Source: a virus. From it: a stretch of 34,669 nt of DNA. The position numbers were made by a program, and so were the translations under genes. Positions 1 to 7,407 of the stretch are shown piece after piece (position 1 is the first letter of the stretch; each line of letters starts with the position of its first letter). The stretch lies in IMG/VR virus record IMGVR_UViG_3300045741_000211, positions 1 to 34,669 of that record. One strand, written 5' to 3'. The notes under the pieces were generated by a model that saw nothing but the letters and a program-made list of their open reading frames with translations, did no database searches and was not told where the DNA came from.

Positions 1-1387
1 TTGGTGCTGGCGGAGGTGGCGGAGTAGGTGCAGGTGGCGGAGGTGATGCTGGGGCTGCTGCTGGCTGTGGCGTAGAAGCGGGGGCTTGTGACTTAAGCAC
101 ATTATCTCTTAATTGCTGTGCCTTGTTCTTATCGGTAATAACAACCTCACCCTTCTTAGAATCATACAGATTATTACTGATAAGTGATTGAGTAATAGCT
201 AATCGCTGTGCATCACTATATTTAGCCCAGTCAGGGCCAAAAGTATCAAGATTACCATAGACGTGCATCAAGTCTGGGGCTTCTAATCCAGCCTTCTTAT
301 ACTCATTAAACGTAGCATATTTACCAGCAAAAGGATGTGCTGGATCAGGTGGTGCAGCATCAGACTGCTGTCTAACCGTATTAACATAGCCTTGCCACTG
401 CATATCATCGGGGGCTTGGTTGCGTAATCCTTCCGTATGCTTCTGAGCAGCTTCTCTAGTAGTCTCATGATTAAATAAGCTACTCCAAAGAGTCTTAGCA
501 CCATAAAGAAGGGCATATCCAGCAGCAGCCTCTGGCCCTAAGCCAAAAGCAGAGCCGGCAGTAAAAGCACCTAATGTACCTTCACCGAATCCACCCACAC
601 TAGGCTTATGACTTAGAGCATCAATAGCACCGTAAGCGCCACCAGCAACCTGTAGTCCTGGTAGAATATTTGCTGACATATCAGTAGAACTAAATGGATT
701 AACGGCACCCGAACCAAACTGACTACTAAATGGATTCCATTTACCTAGAGTAGAAGCTTGCTCTAGCATACCAGCAGGGCCAGTAGGGGCTACAGTTCTA
801 GCCTCTGGCGCGGGGAAGCCAGGAGGGGCATCTGTAAAGGGTAGCGCACCAGGATCGGCTATAGGGCCACCTGTAGGAGATAGCTCTGGAGGAATAGAGC
901 CAGTAGTAGAGGCAGCACCTTGAGTAAAAGCAGCAGCAGGACTTGAGGCCACTGGTTGAGATGCAGAAGGCTGTGTAGTTGGTAGTCTTAAGGCCGGAGT
1001 AGAAGTTCCAGTTCCCCTAAGAGCATCAGCAACAGTTTGAGCCTTTATAGTTTCAGCATCAGGCCAAAAATGTCTAACTAAACCTGTAGCAGCAACAGTA
1101 CCCAAGGCTGGGCCTAATATAGGAAAAGCTTGTCCAGCTAATGAGTTTTGCTTTTTAGCTAAATCAATCTTTGCTTGCTCTTGATCCTTAGCCTTCTGTT
1201 GCTCGTCCAGACCAGGCTTGGGATTAGGAAAGAAAACAGAGTGCCCCTGAGACTTAGAAAGAAAAGGATCATAGACCCAGCTTGTGCCAGGCACCTGATA
1301 GTAAGTACCACCCGAAGGTGTAGTAACGACAGGCCAACTTAAGTAGCCAGAAACATCTATATTAGTACCAGTATTTGCTTTCGCCAT
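1..1387 (-). CDS. Ejection/head-tail protein, Pro-rich C-terminus; runs off the window start
   Basis: An open frame starts with ATG at 1387 and has no stop down to base 1 (462 codons), so it is partial in this linear window. The N-terminus is soluble and Gly/Tyr/Pro-rich, a Lys/Gln-rich segment follows, then a Pro/Ala/Thr-rich linker. The middle holds a Gly/Ala-rich hydrophobic stretch (reading VGGFGEGTLGAFTAG) that could insert in membranes, and the C-terminus is a run of Pro and Ala. It lies right behind the tail adaptor (stop at 1391). If the window is circular, the frame continues across the junction as Met-Leu-Trp-stop and overlaps the start of the next gene by 7 nt, giving 465 residues. 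The position between tail adaptor and nozzle, plus the hydrophobic Gly-rich segment, fits a minor virion or DNA-ejection protein. No family was recognised. Confidence 0.7.
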   Translation of the reverse strand, partial: MAKANTGTNIDVSGYLSWPVVTTPSGGTYYQVPGTSWVYDPFLSKSQGHSVFFPNPKPGLDEQQKAKDQEQAKIDLAKKQNSLAGQAFPILGPALGTVAATGLVRHFWPDAETIKAQTVADALRGTGTSTPALRLPTTQPSASQPVASSPAAAFTQGAASTTGSIPPELSPTGGPIADPGALPFTDAPPGFPAPEARTVAPTGPAGMLEQASTLGKWNPFSSQFGSGAVNPFSSTDMSANILPGLQVAGGAYGAIDALSHKPSVGGFGEGTLGAFTAGSAFGLGPEAAAGYALLYGAKTLWSSLFNHETTREAAQKHTEGLRNQAPDDMQWQGYVNTVRQQSDAAPPDPAHPFAGKYATFNEYKKAGLEAPDLMHVYGNLDTFGPDWAKYSDAQRLAITQSLISNNLYDSKKGEVVITDKNKAQQLRDNVLKSQAPASTPQPAAAPASPPPPAPTPPPPPAP

Positions 1388-1390
1388 AGT

Positions 1391-2311
1391 CTATACGTTC
1401 CAACTTCCAGGCGGTACATTAGGCCAATCAAAATAGTCTCCAAACTCATCAGCCATATTAATACGCATCGGCCCATTAAATCTGGCAAAGGTGTTCTTAA
1501 CAGCTTGCTCCCAGTCCGCCCTTTCTGTCTGAAAATCTTGCCCTTTAGCCCTCTTATAAGCCCATATCATGCCATCAATCATTAAATCATCATCAAAGAG
1601 ACAGAGGCAATTGTCAGTAAGTTTTGTATTGGAACTGTCTAAAAGAAAAGGCTCTTGCCAGACTGCCCAAGTAACACCACCATCAGTTTGTGAACCAGTA
1701 GTATGACTAGGCCGAGTGCTTCCCGAAGTACCGCCAGCAGTAGTAATATAAGTAAAGCCATTTCCAGAAACTACAGAGTTAGCAGCATAAACAGTTGCAG
1801 CTACCCAGTCCTCTGGCCAAAGCCAATTGCCGGACACATAGCCTAAGAAAAGCTGGTCAGTATCATTTCCACCAGCCGGATCTATCTCAAAATGACCAGC
1901 AGACCTTTGAACATAAGGCGCGGTACTAAAAAGATAGTTAGTAGGCCCAATAAGCCTAAAGGCTTTTCTGGTTTGCAAAGAAACAACAGCAAACTGCCTT
2001 ACATTATAATTATAATCTGAAATAGGCCCACGCAAAGGCCAGTGATTAGTTTGATCCCACTGTCCAGACTCTAAGATTCTATAAAAATCTCCTGGTAGCT
2101 GATAATCTCTTACTCCTGTCTGAGTAGTAAAAGTATATCCCCTCTTAAGCTGTGGCCAGTTGTAAGGTCTATTTCTTAGGTTATCCCCTATAGACCTAAA
2201 GATTGATAAGTATTGCTGTTCGGCAGGAGAATTAACGCCAACAAATGAGCTAGGCGCAGGAAGGTTTATCCTATAGCAGAAACCTTGAATAATCGTTTTA
2301 AGTGTAGCCAT
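1391..2311 (-). CDS. Tail tubular protein A-like head-tail adaptor (gatekeeper)
   Basis: A 306-residue protein. The N-terminal half reads like the T7 gp11/P22 gp4 adaptor group: a short helical start, then a YNWPQL segment (about 50-55) and a DYQLPGDFYRIL segment (69-80), a pattern typical of podovirus tail tubular A proteins. Residues about 172-218 form a Gly/Thr/Ser-rich insert with the spacing V-x-G-x-x-Y ... GGTSGSTRP ... DGGVTW, which recurs in phage tail proteins as a small beta domain, often thought to bind carbohydrate. The C-terminus is helical (DGMIWAYKRAKGQDF). The gene sits between a beta-rich structural gene and the Pro-rich ejection candidate. The role as a ring between portal and tail nozzle is inferred from family resemblance and gene order. 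Confidence 0.7.
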   Translation of the reverse strand: MATLKTIIQGFCYRINLPAPSSFVGVNSPAEQQYLSIFRSIGDNLRNRPYNWPQLKRGYTFTTQTGVRDYQLPGDFYRILESGQWDQTNHWPLRGPISDYNYNVRQFAVVSLQTRKAFRLIGPTNYLFSTAPYVQRSAGHFEIDPAGGNDTDQLFLGYVSGNWLWPEDWVAATVYAANSVVSGNGFTYITTAGGTSGSTRPSHTTGSQTDGGVTWAVWQEPFLLDSSNTKLTDNCLCLFDDDLMIDGMIWAYKRAKGQDFQTERADWEQAVKNTFARFNGPMRINMADEFGDYFDWPNVPPGSWNV

Positions 2312-2320
2312 TTCATTTTA

Positions 2321-3124
2321 CTAATATGGAAAGCCATCTTTAAACAACATAATCGTAGCATGTGCCCTAACTGGAGTATTAGAGCTAGGCGCAGCTTCAC
2401 AAAAACCTCTAAGGTCTATTGTTTCTTTAGAAGCTACTGGCAGCATTAGGTTGGTTCTATCAATATGACCGCCACCAGAAGTATTGGCTGTTGGAGAATT
2501 AATAATCCCAGCGCCCCAGCCTACATTAGTCACACCAGCACTATTAGTATTCATAATATAAAAGTGCATAGAGCCAGCAGTAGCACCAGCAATTCTGTAA
2601 TAAGAGATCCATAAGTCGGTAACGACTCCAATCATGCCAGCAGGAACGGTATAGAGAAAATCAAAGTCCTGACCTACCGCCTGAGCTACTGAAGGAATAG
2701 ATTTATAAACGGTTGAACCAGTGACGGTTCTTATATCAATATTGCCAGCGTTCTTTAATCCAGAACCAGCAGTAAGAACCTTTGCTGAGTTAATTCTAAA
2801 GACACTAGAGTTTACTAATGGAACTGGCGTTACACCGTTAAGAGTTACTGTTTCTGTAAACTCATTCCAACTAGCATCAAGCCCCTTAACTTGTATGGTT
2901 CTAGCACCAGTACCAGCAGCCGCATTATTAGCACTAGAAGAAAGAACTTCAAAAGCTCCTGCTGTAGTTATATAAGCAGAAATAGTACCAACCCTAGAGA
3001 TAACAGCATCAGAACTGCCTATCGCTGGATTCATTCCCCTAATAAAATCTACTCTAATCGGCCTTTGTCCAGTAACACTGGCCAATCTTTCTCTACCTGC
3101 TGGGACTAAACTTGTAAAACTCAT
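2321..3124 (-). CDS. Virion structural protein, beta-rich (possible decoration or tail protein)
   Basis: A 267-residue protein rich in Ser, Thr, Ala, Gly and Val, with alternating hydrophobic residues throughout, as in beta-sandwich virion proteins. No signal peptide, membrane segment or catalytic motif is visible. The C-terminal third contains the pattern VPAGMIGVVTDLWISYYRI followed by a long Gly/Ala/Asn stretch and ends in HATIMLFKDGFPY, reminiscent of small receptor-binding or decoration beta domains. It starts 3 nt before the stop of the upstream small gene and is followed 9 nt later by the adaptor gene, so it is part of the late operon. A specific function cannot be assigned. Confidence 0.65.
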   Translation of the reverse strand: MSFTSLVPAGRERLASVTGQRPIRVDFIRGMNPAIGSSDAVISRVGTISAYITTAGAFEVLSSSANNAAAGTGARTIQVKGLDASWNEFTETVTLNGVTPVPLVNSSVFRINSAKVLTAGSGLKNAGNIDIRTVTGSTVYKSIPSVAQAVGQDFDFLYTVPAGMIGVVTDLWISYYRIAGATAGSMHFYIMNTNSAGVTNVGWGAGIINSPTANTSGGGHIDRTNLMLPVASKETIDLRGFCEAAPSSNTPVRAHATIMLFKDGFPY

Positions 3125-3270
3125 TTTTTCTTACCCTTCTTTCTTTTATAGGCTTCCATTACCTTTTCGGTTTTAGCCTTGGCAGATTCTTTAGAATAGC
3201 CAGAGTTTATAAGATGCCCAATTATCTTTCCGTAAGTTCCTTTCTTCTTCCAAGATTCTGGTACTGGCAT
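3121..3270 (-). CDS. Small basic protein
   Basis: I prefer the ATG at 3270 (49 residues, beginning MPVPESWKKKGTYGKII), which lies 4 nt after the stop of the preceding gene. The frame is open back to 3327, but the extra N-terminus is buried in the upstream gene. The protein is very basic, with a C-terminal KRKKGKKK tail and a SGYSKESAKAKTEK helix. The stop overlaps the ATG of the next gene (ATGA type). It may bind nucleic acid or be a packaged basic peptide. Family unknown. Confidence 0.55.
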   Translation of the reverse strand: MPVPESWKKKGTYGKIIGHLINSGYSKESAKAKTEKVMEAYKRKKGKKK

Positions 3271-3274
3271 AAAC

Positions 3275-3526
3275 TTAAACCAACTCGTCCTTAGCCAGGT
3301 CTTGATAATGACTCTGAGCCGCCTCAACCATCTCTGTTTCGATTTCTTTTTTATTTTTATTCTCCATCAGAAACTTTTCATACAACGGAGCATAGTCTTT
3401 AATGTGTCTAGCTTCTGCTTTACCATCAAAGACAAAAGGAACGGCAATTACATCTGCAATAGAAGGCTTTTCAAAATGAAAGAAGGTCAATCCTTCTTGT
3501 TCATAAAAATAAGCCTTGTATTTCAT
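3275..3526 (-). CDS. Hypothetical 83-residue protein
   Basis: Starts with ATG at 3526, overlapping the stop of the lipoprotein gene by 4 nt. The N-terminal half has beta-like spacing (MKYKAYFYEQEGLTFFHFEK) and the C-terminal half is an acidic helix (NKKEIETEMVEAAQSHYQDLA). There is no signal peptide or membrane segment. The tight overlaps on both sides show it is translated as part of the late operon. Function not recognised. Confidence 0.6.
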   Translation of the reverse strand: MKYKAYFYEQEGLTFFHFEKPSIADVIAVPFVFDGKAEARHIKDYAPLYEKFLMENKNKKEIETEMVEAAQSHYQDLAKDELV

Positions 3527-3708
3527 TTTTTAGCCGATTCTTTCTTGGGCTGTAATGTGTTTAACGCTTGAGCTAATGCAACGATATTATCATCACGACT
3601 CTTTAGCGCATCAGCCAATTCCTGCTTACTTACTCCGGCAGGAAAGGGCTGAAAACTAGCAGAACAACCCGATAAAATTAGTGCCAAAACAATCAATGTC
3701 TTTTTCAT
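3523..3708 (-). CDS. Small predicted lipoprotein
   Basis: A 61-residue protein with a textbook lipoprotein signal: two lysines, a hydrophobic stretch, then the lipobox LSGC with Cys at residue 15 (MKKTLIVLALILSGC). The mature part would be about 46 residues with a short amphipathic helix (SKQELADALKSRDDNIVALAQALN) and a basic tail. A good Shine-Dalgarno site (AAGGAG) precedes the ATG. In phages, small lipoproteins serve as outer-membrane spanins (normally beside endolysin genes) or as superinfection-exclusion proteins that mask receptors. Here it lies directly after an exported tail-like protein, far from the lysis genes, so exclusion or a partner role with that protein is more likely than a spanin role. 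That is inference. Confidence 0.75.
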   Translation of the reverse strand: MKKTLIVLALILSGCSASFQPFPAGVSKQELADALKSRDDNIVALAQALNTLQPKKESAKK

Positions 3709-3733
3709 ATACTCACTCCTTGAGGTTTATTAA

Positions 3734-5107
3734 TTAGTTCGTTATTAGCATAGCCCAGTTATAAACTGAGGTTTCGCCAGCTACAGAACATTTAACGCTA
3801 AAGCTTGTAGCTGCTGATATGGCTGACACATAAGGAGAGCCAATAGCTGCAGTACCCGAAATAGTCTGAGGCGAAAACGCTAACACCATATTGGTAGCTG
3901 CTGCTGTAGTGCTTACAACAACTGCTGTAACACCGTTACAGGTAAACTGTCCTGAAGTAGCTGCTGCACCACCACCCTTTACCGTAATTTTAGAGCCAGC
4001 TACAGGCTGAAGAATACCACCCTGAAAAGTAGCATTTTTAGCTTGATCTAATTTTAGTACAGATGACGGAGTAGAAGATCCATCCTGAGAGGTTAGAAAG
4101 TCTAAAGCGCCAGGCATATCATTGGAAGCACCAGGAGTTGCATCTATGGTAGCTTTAATCTGAGCAGCAGTGTCAAAAGTAGCTCCATTAGCACCCTTAA
4201 AAGAAATAAGTCCTACAGTATCTCCACTAGCAACAATCGTATCTGCTGTTCCATCAGTTGCTCTGGACTTAAGTAGGTTAAGCAATACGCCGTTTGTATC
4301 TGCTGTTCCCTGCGCCCAGGCTTGCTGAACAGTTGTGCCTGAACTTGTCAGTGTGTATTGCTGTGGCGTTCCCGCATCACCAGCAATAGAGGAAGCACCA
4401 AGAAGTAGCGCACTGTTAGCATTTTGAGAACGGCCTAGAACAAGATTGCCACCATTGGAACCATCTTGAAGGAAATTACCATTACTGTTTATAGTCCAGC
4501 GAGTGGCTGGGGTAGCACTTCCATCAGCAGAAGTTAAAAACGATAGCTTTCCAGGCATATCATTGGAAGCACCAGGAGTATTGTCTATGGTTGCAAAAAT
4601 CTGGGCAGCTTTGTCAAATGTAGCTCCGTTAGCTCCATAAAAATCTATAGAACCTACGTTATCACCAGAAGCTACAATCGTATCAGCCGATCCGTCTACT
4701 GCTCTACTTTTTAGGAACGTCATTACAGCAGCAGTAGTATCAGCAGAGCCTCTAGCTATAGACAAAGGAATACCAGCCGCAGAAAACGAATAAGCCTCAG
4801 TAGCGCCTACCGTAGTTACGTCTGCTGGCATAGCTGTTCTACCAAGAATAGCCGCATTAGAAGTAGCTGAATTTATCAAGCTAGTTCCTAGGTAGAGCGT
4901 CCTAAATTGCTTAGAGGCACTGCCAAGGTCTATAGCATTATTGCTAGAAGGAAGTAGCGTAGTTGGTAAACTACCCACAACCTTAGAGCAAATAGCCGTT
5001 GCCTGAAAAGCATTAAACATAGGCATTAGGCTAGTTGCACAAGTATCCGCCAAGGCGTTAGTAGCAAAAAGACCAAGCCCTAAAAGTACACTAAGAACTT
5101 TTTTCAT
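3734..5107 (-). CDS. Exported tail-fibre/adhesin-like protein with a duplicated domain
   Basis: A 457-residue protein that begins with a classical Sec signal peptide: KK, then a Leu/Gly-rich core, then a likely cut after NALA (about residue 20). The mature protein is Ala/Ser/Thr/Gly-rich. It carries a domain of about 100 residues twice, at about 118-215 and 265-360, 147 residues apart. Each copy reads LKSRA..G.ADTIVASGD.VG...F.GANGATFD.AAQI.ATID.TPGASNDMPG.L.FLTS.DGS.TP, a pattern seen in phage tail-spike and fibre regions. DNA for the core is identical over 29 bases between 4110-4138 and 4551-4579. The C-terminal part has few Cys and a beta-like pattern. A signal peptide on a tail-like virion-operon gene is unusual. 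It could be a cell-surface or secreted adhesin, a receptor mask, or a tail fibre that passes the membrane. Confidence 0.75.
   Translation of the reverse strand: MKKVLSVLLGLGLFATNALADTCATSLMPMFNAFQATAICSKVVGSLPTTLLPSSNNAIDLGSASKQFRTLYLGTSLINSATSNAAILGRTAMPADVTTVGATEAYSFSAAGIPLSIARGSADTTAAVMTFLKSRAVDGSADTIVASGDNVGSIDFYGANGATFDKAAQIFATIDNTPGASNDMPGKLSFLTSADGSATPATRWTINSNGNFLQDGSNGGNLVLGRSQNANSALLLGASSIAGDAGTPQQYTLTSSGTTVQQAWAQGTADTNGVLLNLLKSRATDGTADTIVASGDTVGLISFKGANGATFDTAAQIKATIDATPGASNDMPGALDFLTSQDGSSTPSSVLKLDQAKNATFQGGILQPVAGSKITVKGGGAAATSGQFTCNGVTAVVVSTTAAATNMVLAFSPQTISGTAAIGSPYVSAISAATSFSVKCSVAGETSVYNWAMLITN
4110..4579. repeat. Direct repeat, 29 bases, two copies 441 nt apart
   Basis: The same 29 bases occur at 4110-4138 and 4551-4579, inside the exported tail-like gene. 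The spacing of 441 nt is a multiple of three, so it marks an in-frame duplication of a 147-residue module. Flanking sequence is also similar but has drifted, mostly at third codon positions. Confidence 0.9.
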
Positions 5108-5839
5108 TTATTCACCTGTATTAACAGTCGAGGTATCCTCAATCTTACGAGGCCTACCCCTTTTTGGTTTATCTTCTAAATTTATTTGCTGGCCCCTACT
5201 ATCTAAAAGCATACCCTTCATCTCACCAATCTGCTTTTGCATTTCAGCAATAACAGCTTGAGATTTTTCTAGCTCAGACTTTAATAGGTTTACTCGGCCA
5301 TCACTCTTACCGCGATTCTCAGCATCTACCTTAGCTCTAGCAAATTCTCTTAGCTCAAAGCCATTAGCTATCTGCTGTGCCAATATATCAGAACAGTCGG
5401 CGAGTTGTTCCAGTGTATGACACCCATAGTACCGAAGCTCGGTTGCTATGTGTGGAGATACAAAGGAACACTCGTCGAGGTTTATCCCCATTGGGGCAGT
5501 TTTCCCATCCCTAAACGCTTTGTAAGCAGCCCAGTGTTCTCTTTTATGATAATCACAAGCCACATCATCTATCTCATTCTTATCACCAGGAGTAATAATA
5601 TTAACCATCTCTCTTTCTACTTCTCTGGTGCCTGTTTTCTTTACAACAGAAGTGCCAGTAGCAGGGTTAATATCAACCTCAGTAGCGTAAACTTCCACAA
5701 AAGTTTTCTTGTAGAATCTTACAAACTGACGGGCAGAGCCTTTTAGCCTTTGTCCATCCTGAAGTGAATCGAGATCAAATCCTTGAAGCGTAGGCGCATC
5801 CCATGAAGGAAGCACTTTATTTAGGGGAGAAAAATCCAT
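5108..5839 (-). CDS. Coiled-coil protein with C-terminal AT-hook-like motif
   Basis: A 243-residue protein. The first 160 residues are globular with a Cys/His-containing segment (DDVACDYHKREHW, about 91-103; Cys 124, 140 and 149). Residues 165-212 form a helical region with coiled-coil spacing (LLKSELEKSQAVIAEMQKQIGEMKGMLL). The C-terminus holds KPKRGRPRK (224-232), whose GRP core flanked by basic residues matches the AT-hook minor-groove binding motif. An SD site (AAGGAACAG) precedes the ATG. It sits between the capsid accessory gene and the exported tail-like gene, so it may be a virion protein that contacts packaged DNA. Family not recognised. Confidence 0.65.
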   Translation of the reverse strand: MDFSPLNKVLPSWDAPTLQGFDLDSLQDGQRLKGSARQFVRFYKKTFVEVYATEVDINPATGTSVVKKTGTREVEREMVNIITPGDKNEIDDVACDYHKREHWAAYKAFRDGKTAPMGINLDECSFVSPHIATELRYYGCHTLEQLADCSDILAQQIANGFELREFARAKVDAENRGKSDGRVNLLKSELEKSQAVIAEMQKQIGEMKGMLLDSRGQQINLEDKPKRGRPRKIEDTSTVNTGE

Positions 5840-5860
5840 TTTTCTGTTCCTTTAAGTTAA

Positions 5861-6358
5861 TTAGCTATTATTTACAGACAGCTTTCTAGTAGCAGTAACG
5901 CCATAGGCAGTACCAGCAGTAGTAGCTGTAGCAGAAAAGACTAGGCCAGGTATAAGTACAGCACTTGCCGCAGTCTGGTCACTTATACGACCAGCAGTTG
6001 CATGACTGTATAGCTTAACACTAGCAGCAGAGGGCGAGTTACCGTTATTTACGAGAAACTCAGTAACACCGTCCTCTCTTAGTACAAACGGCCCAACAGC
6101 TACCCAACCATATTCAGCATCAGCAAACGCAAACTGCGCTATGCCAATACATTGTGGGTTTGTTGAGGTTGCTAATGTGGTAGTTAATGAGCTAGCAAGA
6201 CAAGTCTTATTAGTAATTACTACCGCATCATACTGAGCAATAGCACCAGATGCCTTTACATACATCCAAGTAGCGCCATTCACCTCGAATAATTCGCCTA
6301 GCTGGCCGTTGGAAGTTAGTCCATCGGAAGCTGTTAAATTTACAAATCCAGTTCTCAT
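5861..6358 (-). CDS. Capsid decoration/cement-like protein
   Basis: A 165-residue protein directly downstream of the major capsid gene, 18 nt after its stop. Composition is Ala/Thr/Val/Gly-rich with beta spacing and no signal peptide. The sequence GELFEVNGATWMYVKASGAIAQYDAVV is typical of small capsid-associated beta proteins that follow the coat gene in many phages. No catalytic residues are apparent. The decoration role is inferred from position and composition. Confidence 0.55.
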   Translation of the reverse strand: MRTGFVNLTASDGLTSNGQLGELFEVNGATWMYVKASGAIAQYDAVVITNKTCLASSLTTTLATSTNPQCIGIAQFAFADAEYGWVAVGPFVLREDGVTEFLVNNGNSPSAASVKLYSHATAGRISDQTAASAVLIPGLVFSATATTAGTAYGVTATRKLSVNNS

Positions 6359-6376
6359 AATTTTTGTTCCTTATTA

Positions 6377-7354
6377 TTAAGAATCCAACATTACAAAGCT
6401 AAGGCCAGCGCCGTTGCATGTAAATTGTCCGATTCCAACAGTGATAGAAATATCAACCAACTGATTGACACTCACTCTTTCTGGTACTGGCTGGAAGTTG
6501 TAGTTTTTGTACATCTTCAAAGCAAAGTTATCCAAGCGGATACCATAGCAACGATCAACAGCAATACGGCTTAGTCCAGAAAAGACCTTTCCGTTAGCAT
6601 TAACCATCGTCATACCTTCGATAACTACGTTATCAAAGTTAGCTTCAATCATGTCCATATTCTGCGTAAATCTCTGTTTAGCAGACATGGCATCACAAGC
6701 CGCAGTGAAATAAGTAGAACCAGCTAGACAAAGCTCTGGGCCACCATTTCTTAATACTTGGTTTTTTGCATAACGCAGTCTGGACTCAATGTTGCTTGAA
6801 TCAGTTGCGCCAGTAAAAGTAGAAGGAGCGTTGATTGATGTATTACGGATAGAGGTAAAAGAAGCTCTGGCAAGACCACCATAAGAGCCGCTTGTTACTG
6901 TATCTGCAATATAAGATTTAATACCAGCAAAAGATTTTCCACCAAAGCCAGTACCGTCACCTTGCAAATCCTGCTCAACTGCGTTCATCAACGAATCCTC
7001 AGCAGTTACATTTCTCTGCTCAAGTAGGTCAAGAAACTTAGCATCACCATCATTCTGTGCTTTCTCAAGCGCATTGATGACGACAGGAACAACGATAATT
7101 TTAGGAGAATACTCAAAACCAGTAATAGTTTGATTGTACCCTAGTGTGATTTCCTCTGTAGGATCGATACGCTGCACATAGGAGTTTTGAGAATATCTAA
7201 TATCTTCCCAAATAACACGTCCACCGTTAATAGTCTTAACGTTGCCTTTCTTCTTAAGCATGTAAAGCAACGGAATATTATCTGAGACAGCATCAGAGGG
7301 TTTCTTTTCCCTATTTTCCCATGTGACAGCTTGGATTTCTGATAAACCAGCCAT
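6377..7354 (-). CDS. Major capsid protein
   Basis: A 325-residue protein. The N-terminus (MAGLSEIQAVTWENREKKP, DNIPLLYMLKKKGNVKTINGG, then RVIWEDIRYSQNS) resembles coat proteins of a widespread phage group that begin with an SEI.AVT.ENR..K..D sequence, followed by L...LK.KG....F.GGR.I.E. The middle has an oligomer-forming segment with conserved Asp/Glu (LEQRNVTAEDSLMNAVEQDLQGDGTG), and the C-terminus is beta-rich. An HK97-like coat fold is assumed from length and neighbours. It lies 47 nt after the scaffold stop, behind a hairpin that may protect its message, and is followed by a decoration-like gene. The family match is from memory of sequence patterns and was not tested. Confidence 0.8.
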   Translation of the reverse strand: MAGLSEIQAVTWENREKKPSDAVSDNIPLLYMLKKKGNVKTINGGRVIWEDIRYSQNSYVQRIDPTEEITLGYNQTITGFEYSPKIIVVPVVINALEKAQNDGDAKFLDLLEQRNVTAEDSLMNAVEQDLQGDGTGFGGKSFAGIKSYIADTVTSGSYGGLARASFTSIRNTSINAPSTFTGATDSSNIESRLRYAKNQVLRNGGPELCLAGSTYFTAACDAMSAKQRFTQNMDMIEANFDNVVIEGMTMVNANGKVFSGLSRIAVDRCYGIRLDNFALKMYKNYNFQPVPERVSVNQLVDISITVGIGQFTCNGAGLSFVMLDS

Positions 7355-7375
7355 AAATTTAACTCACCTTAATAA

Positions 7376-7407
7376 GATTGAGCTAAATCTATGGACTCGG
7401 CTCAATC
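7376..7407 (-). promoter_or_regulatory. Hairpin between scaffold and capsid genes
   Basis: An 8-bp perfect inverted repeat (7376-7383 with 7400-7407, 16-base loop) overlaps the scaffold stop codon and ends about 20 nt before the capsid ATG. On the transcribed strand it is followed by TTATT, not a real T tract. It more likely stabilises or processes the capsid message than terminates it. Confidence 0.45.
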
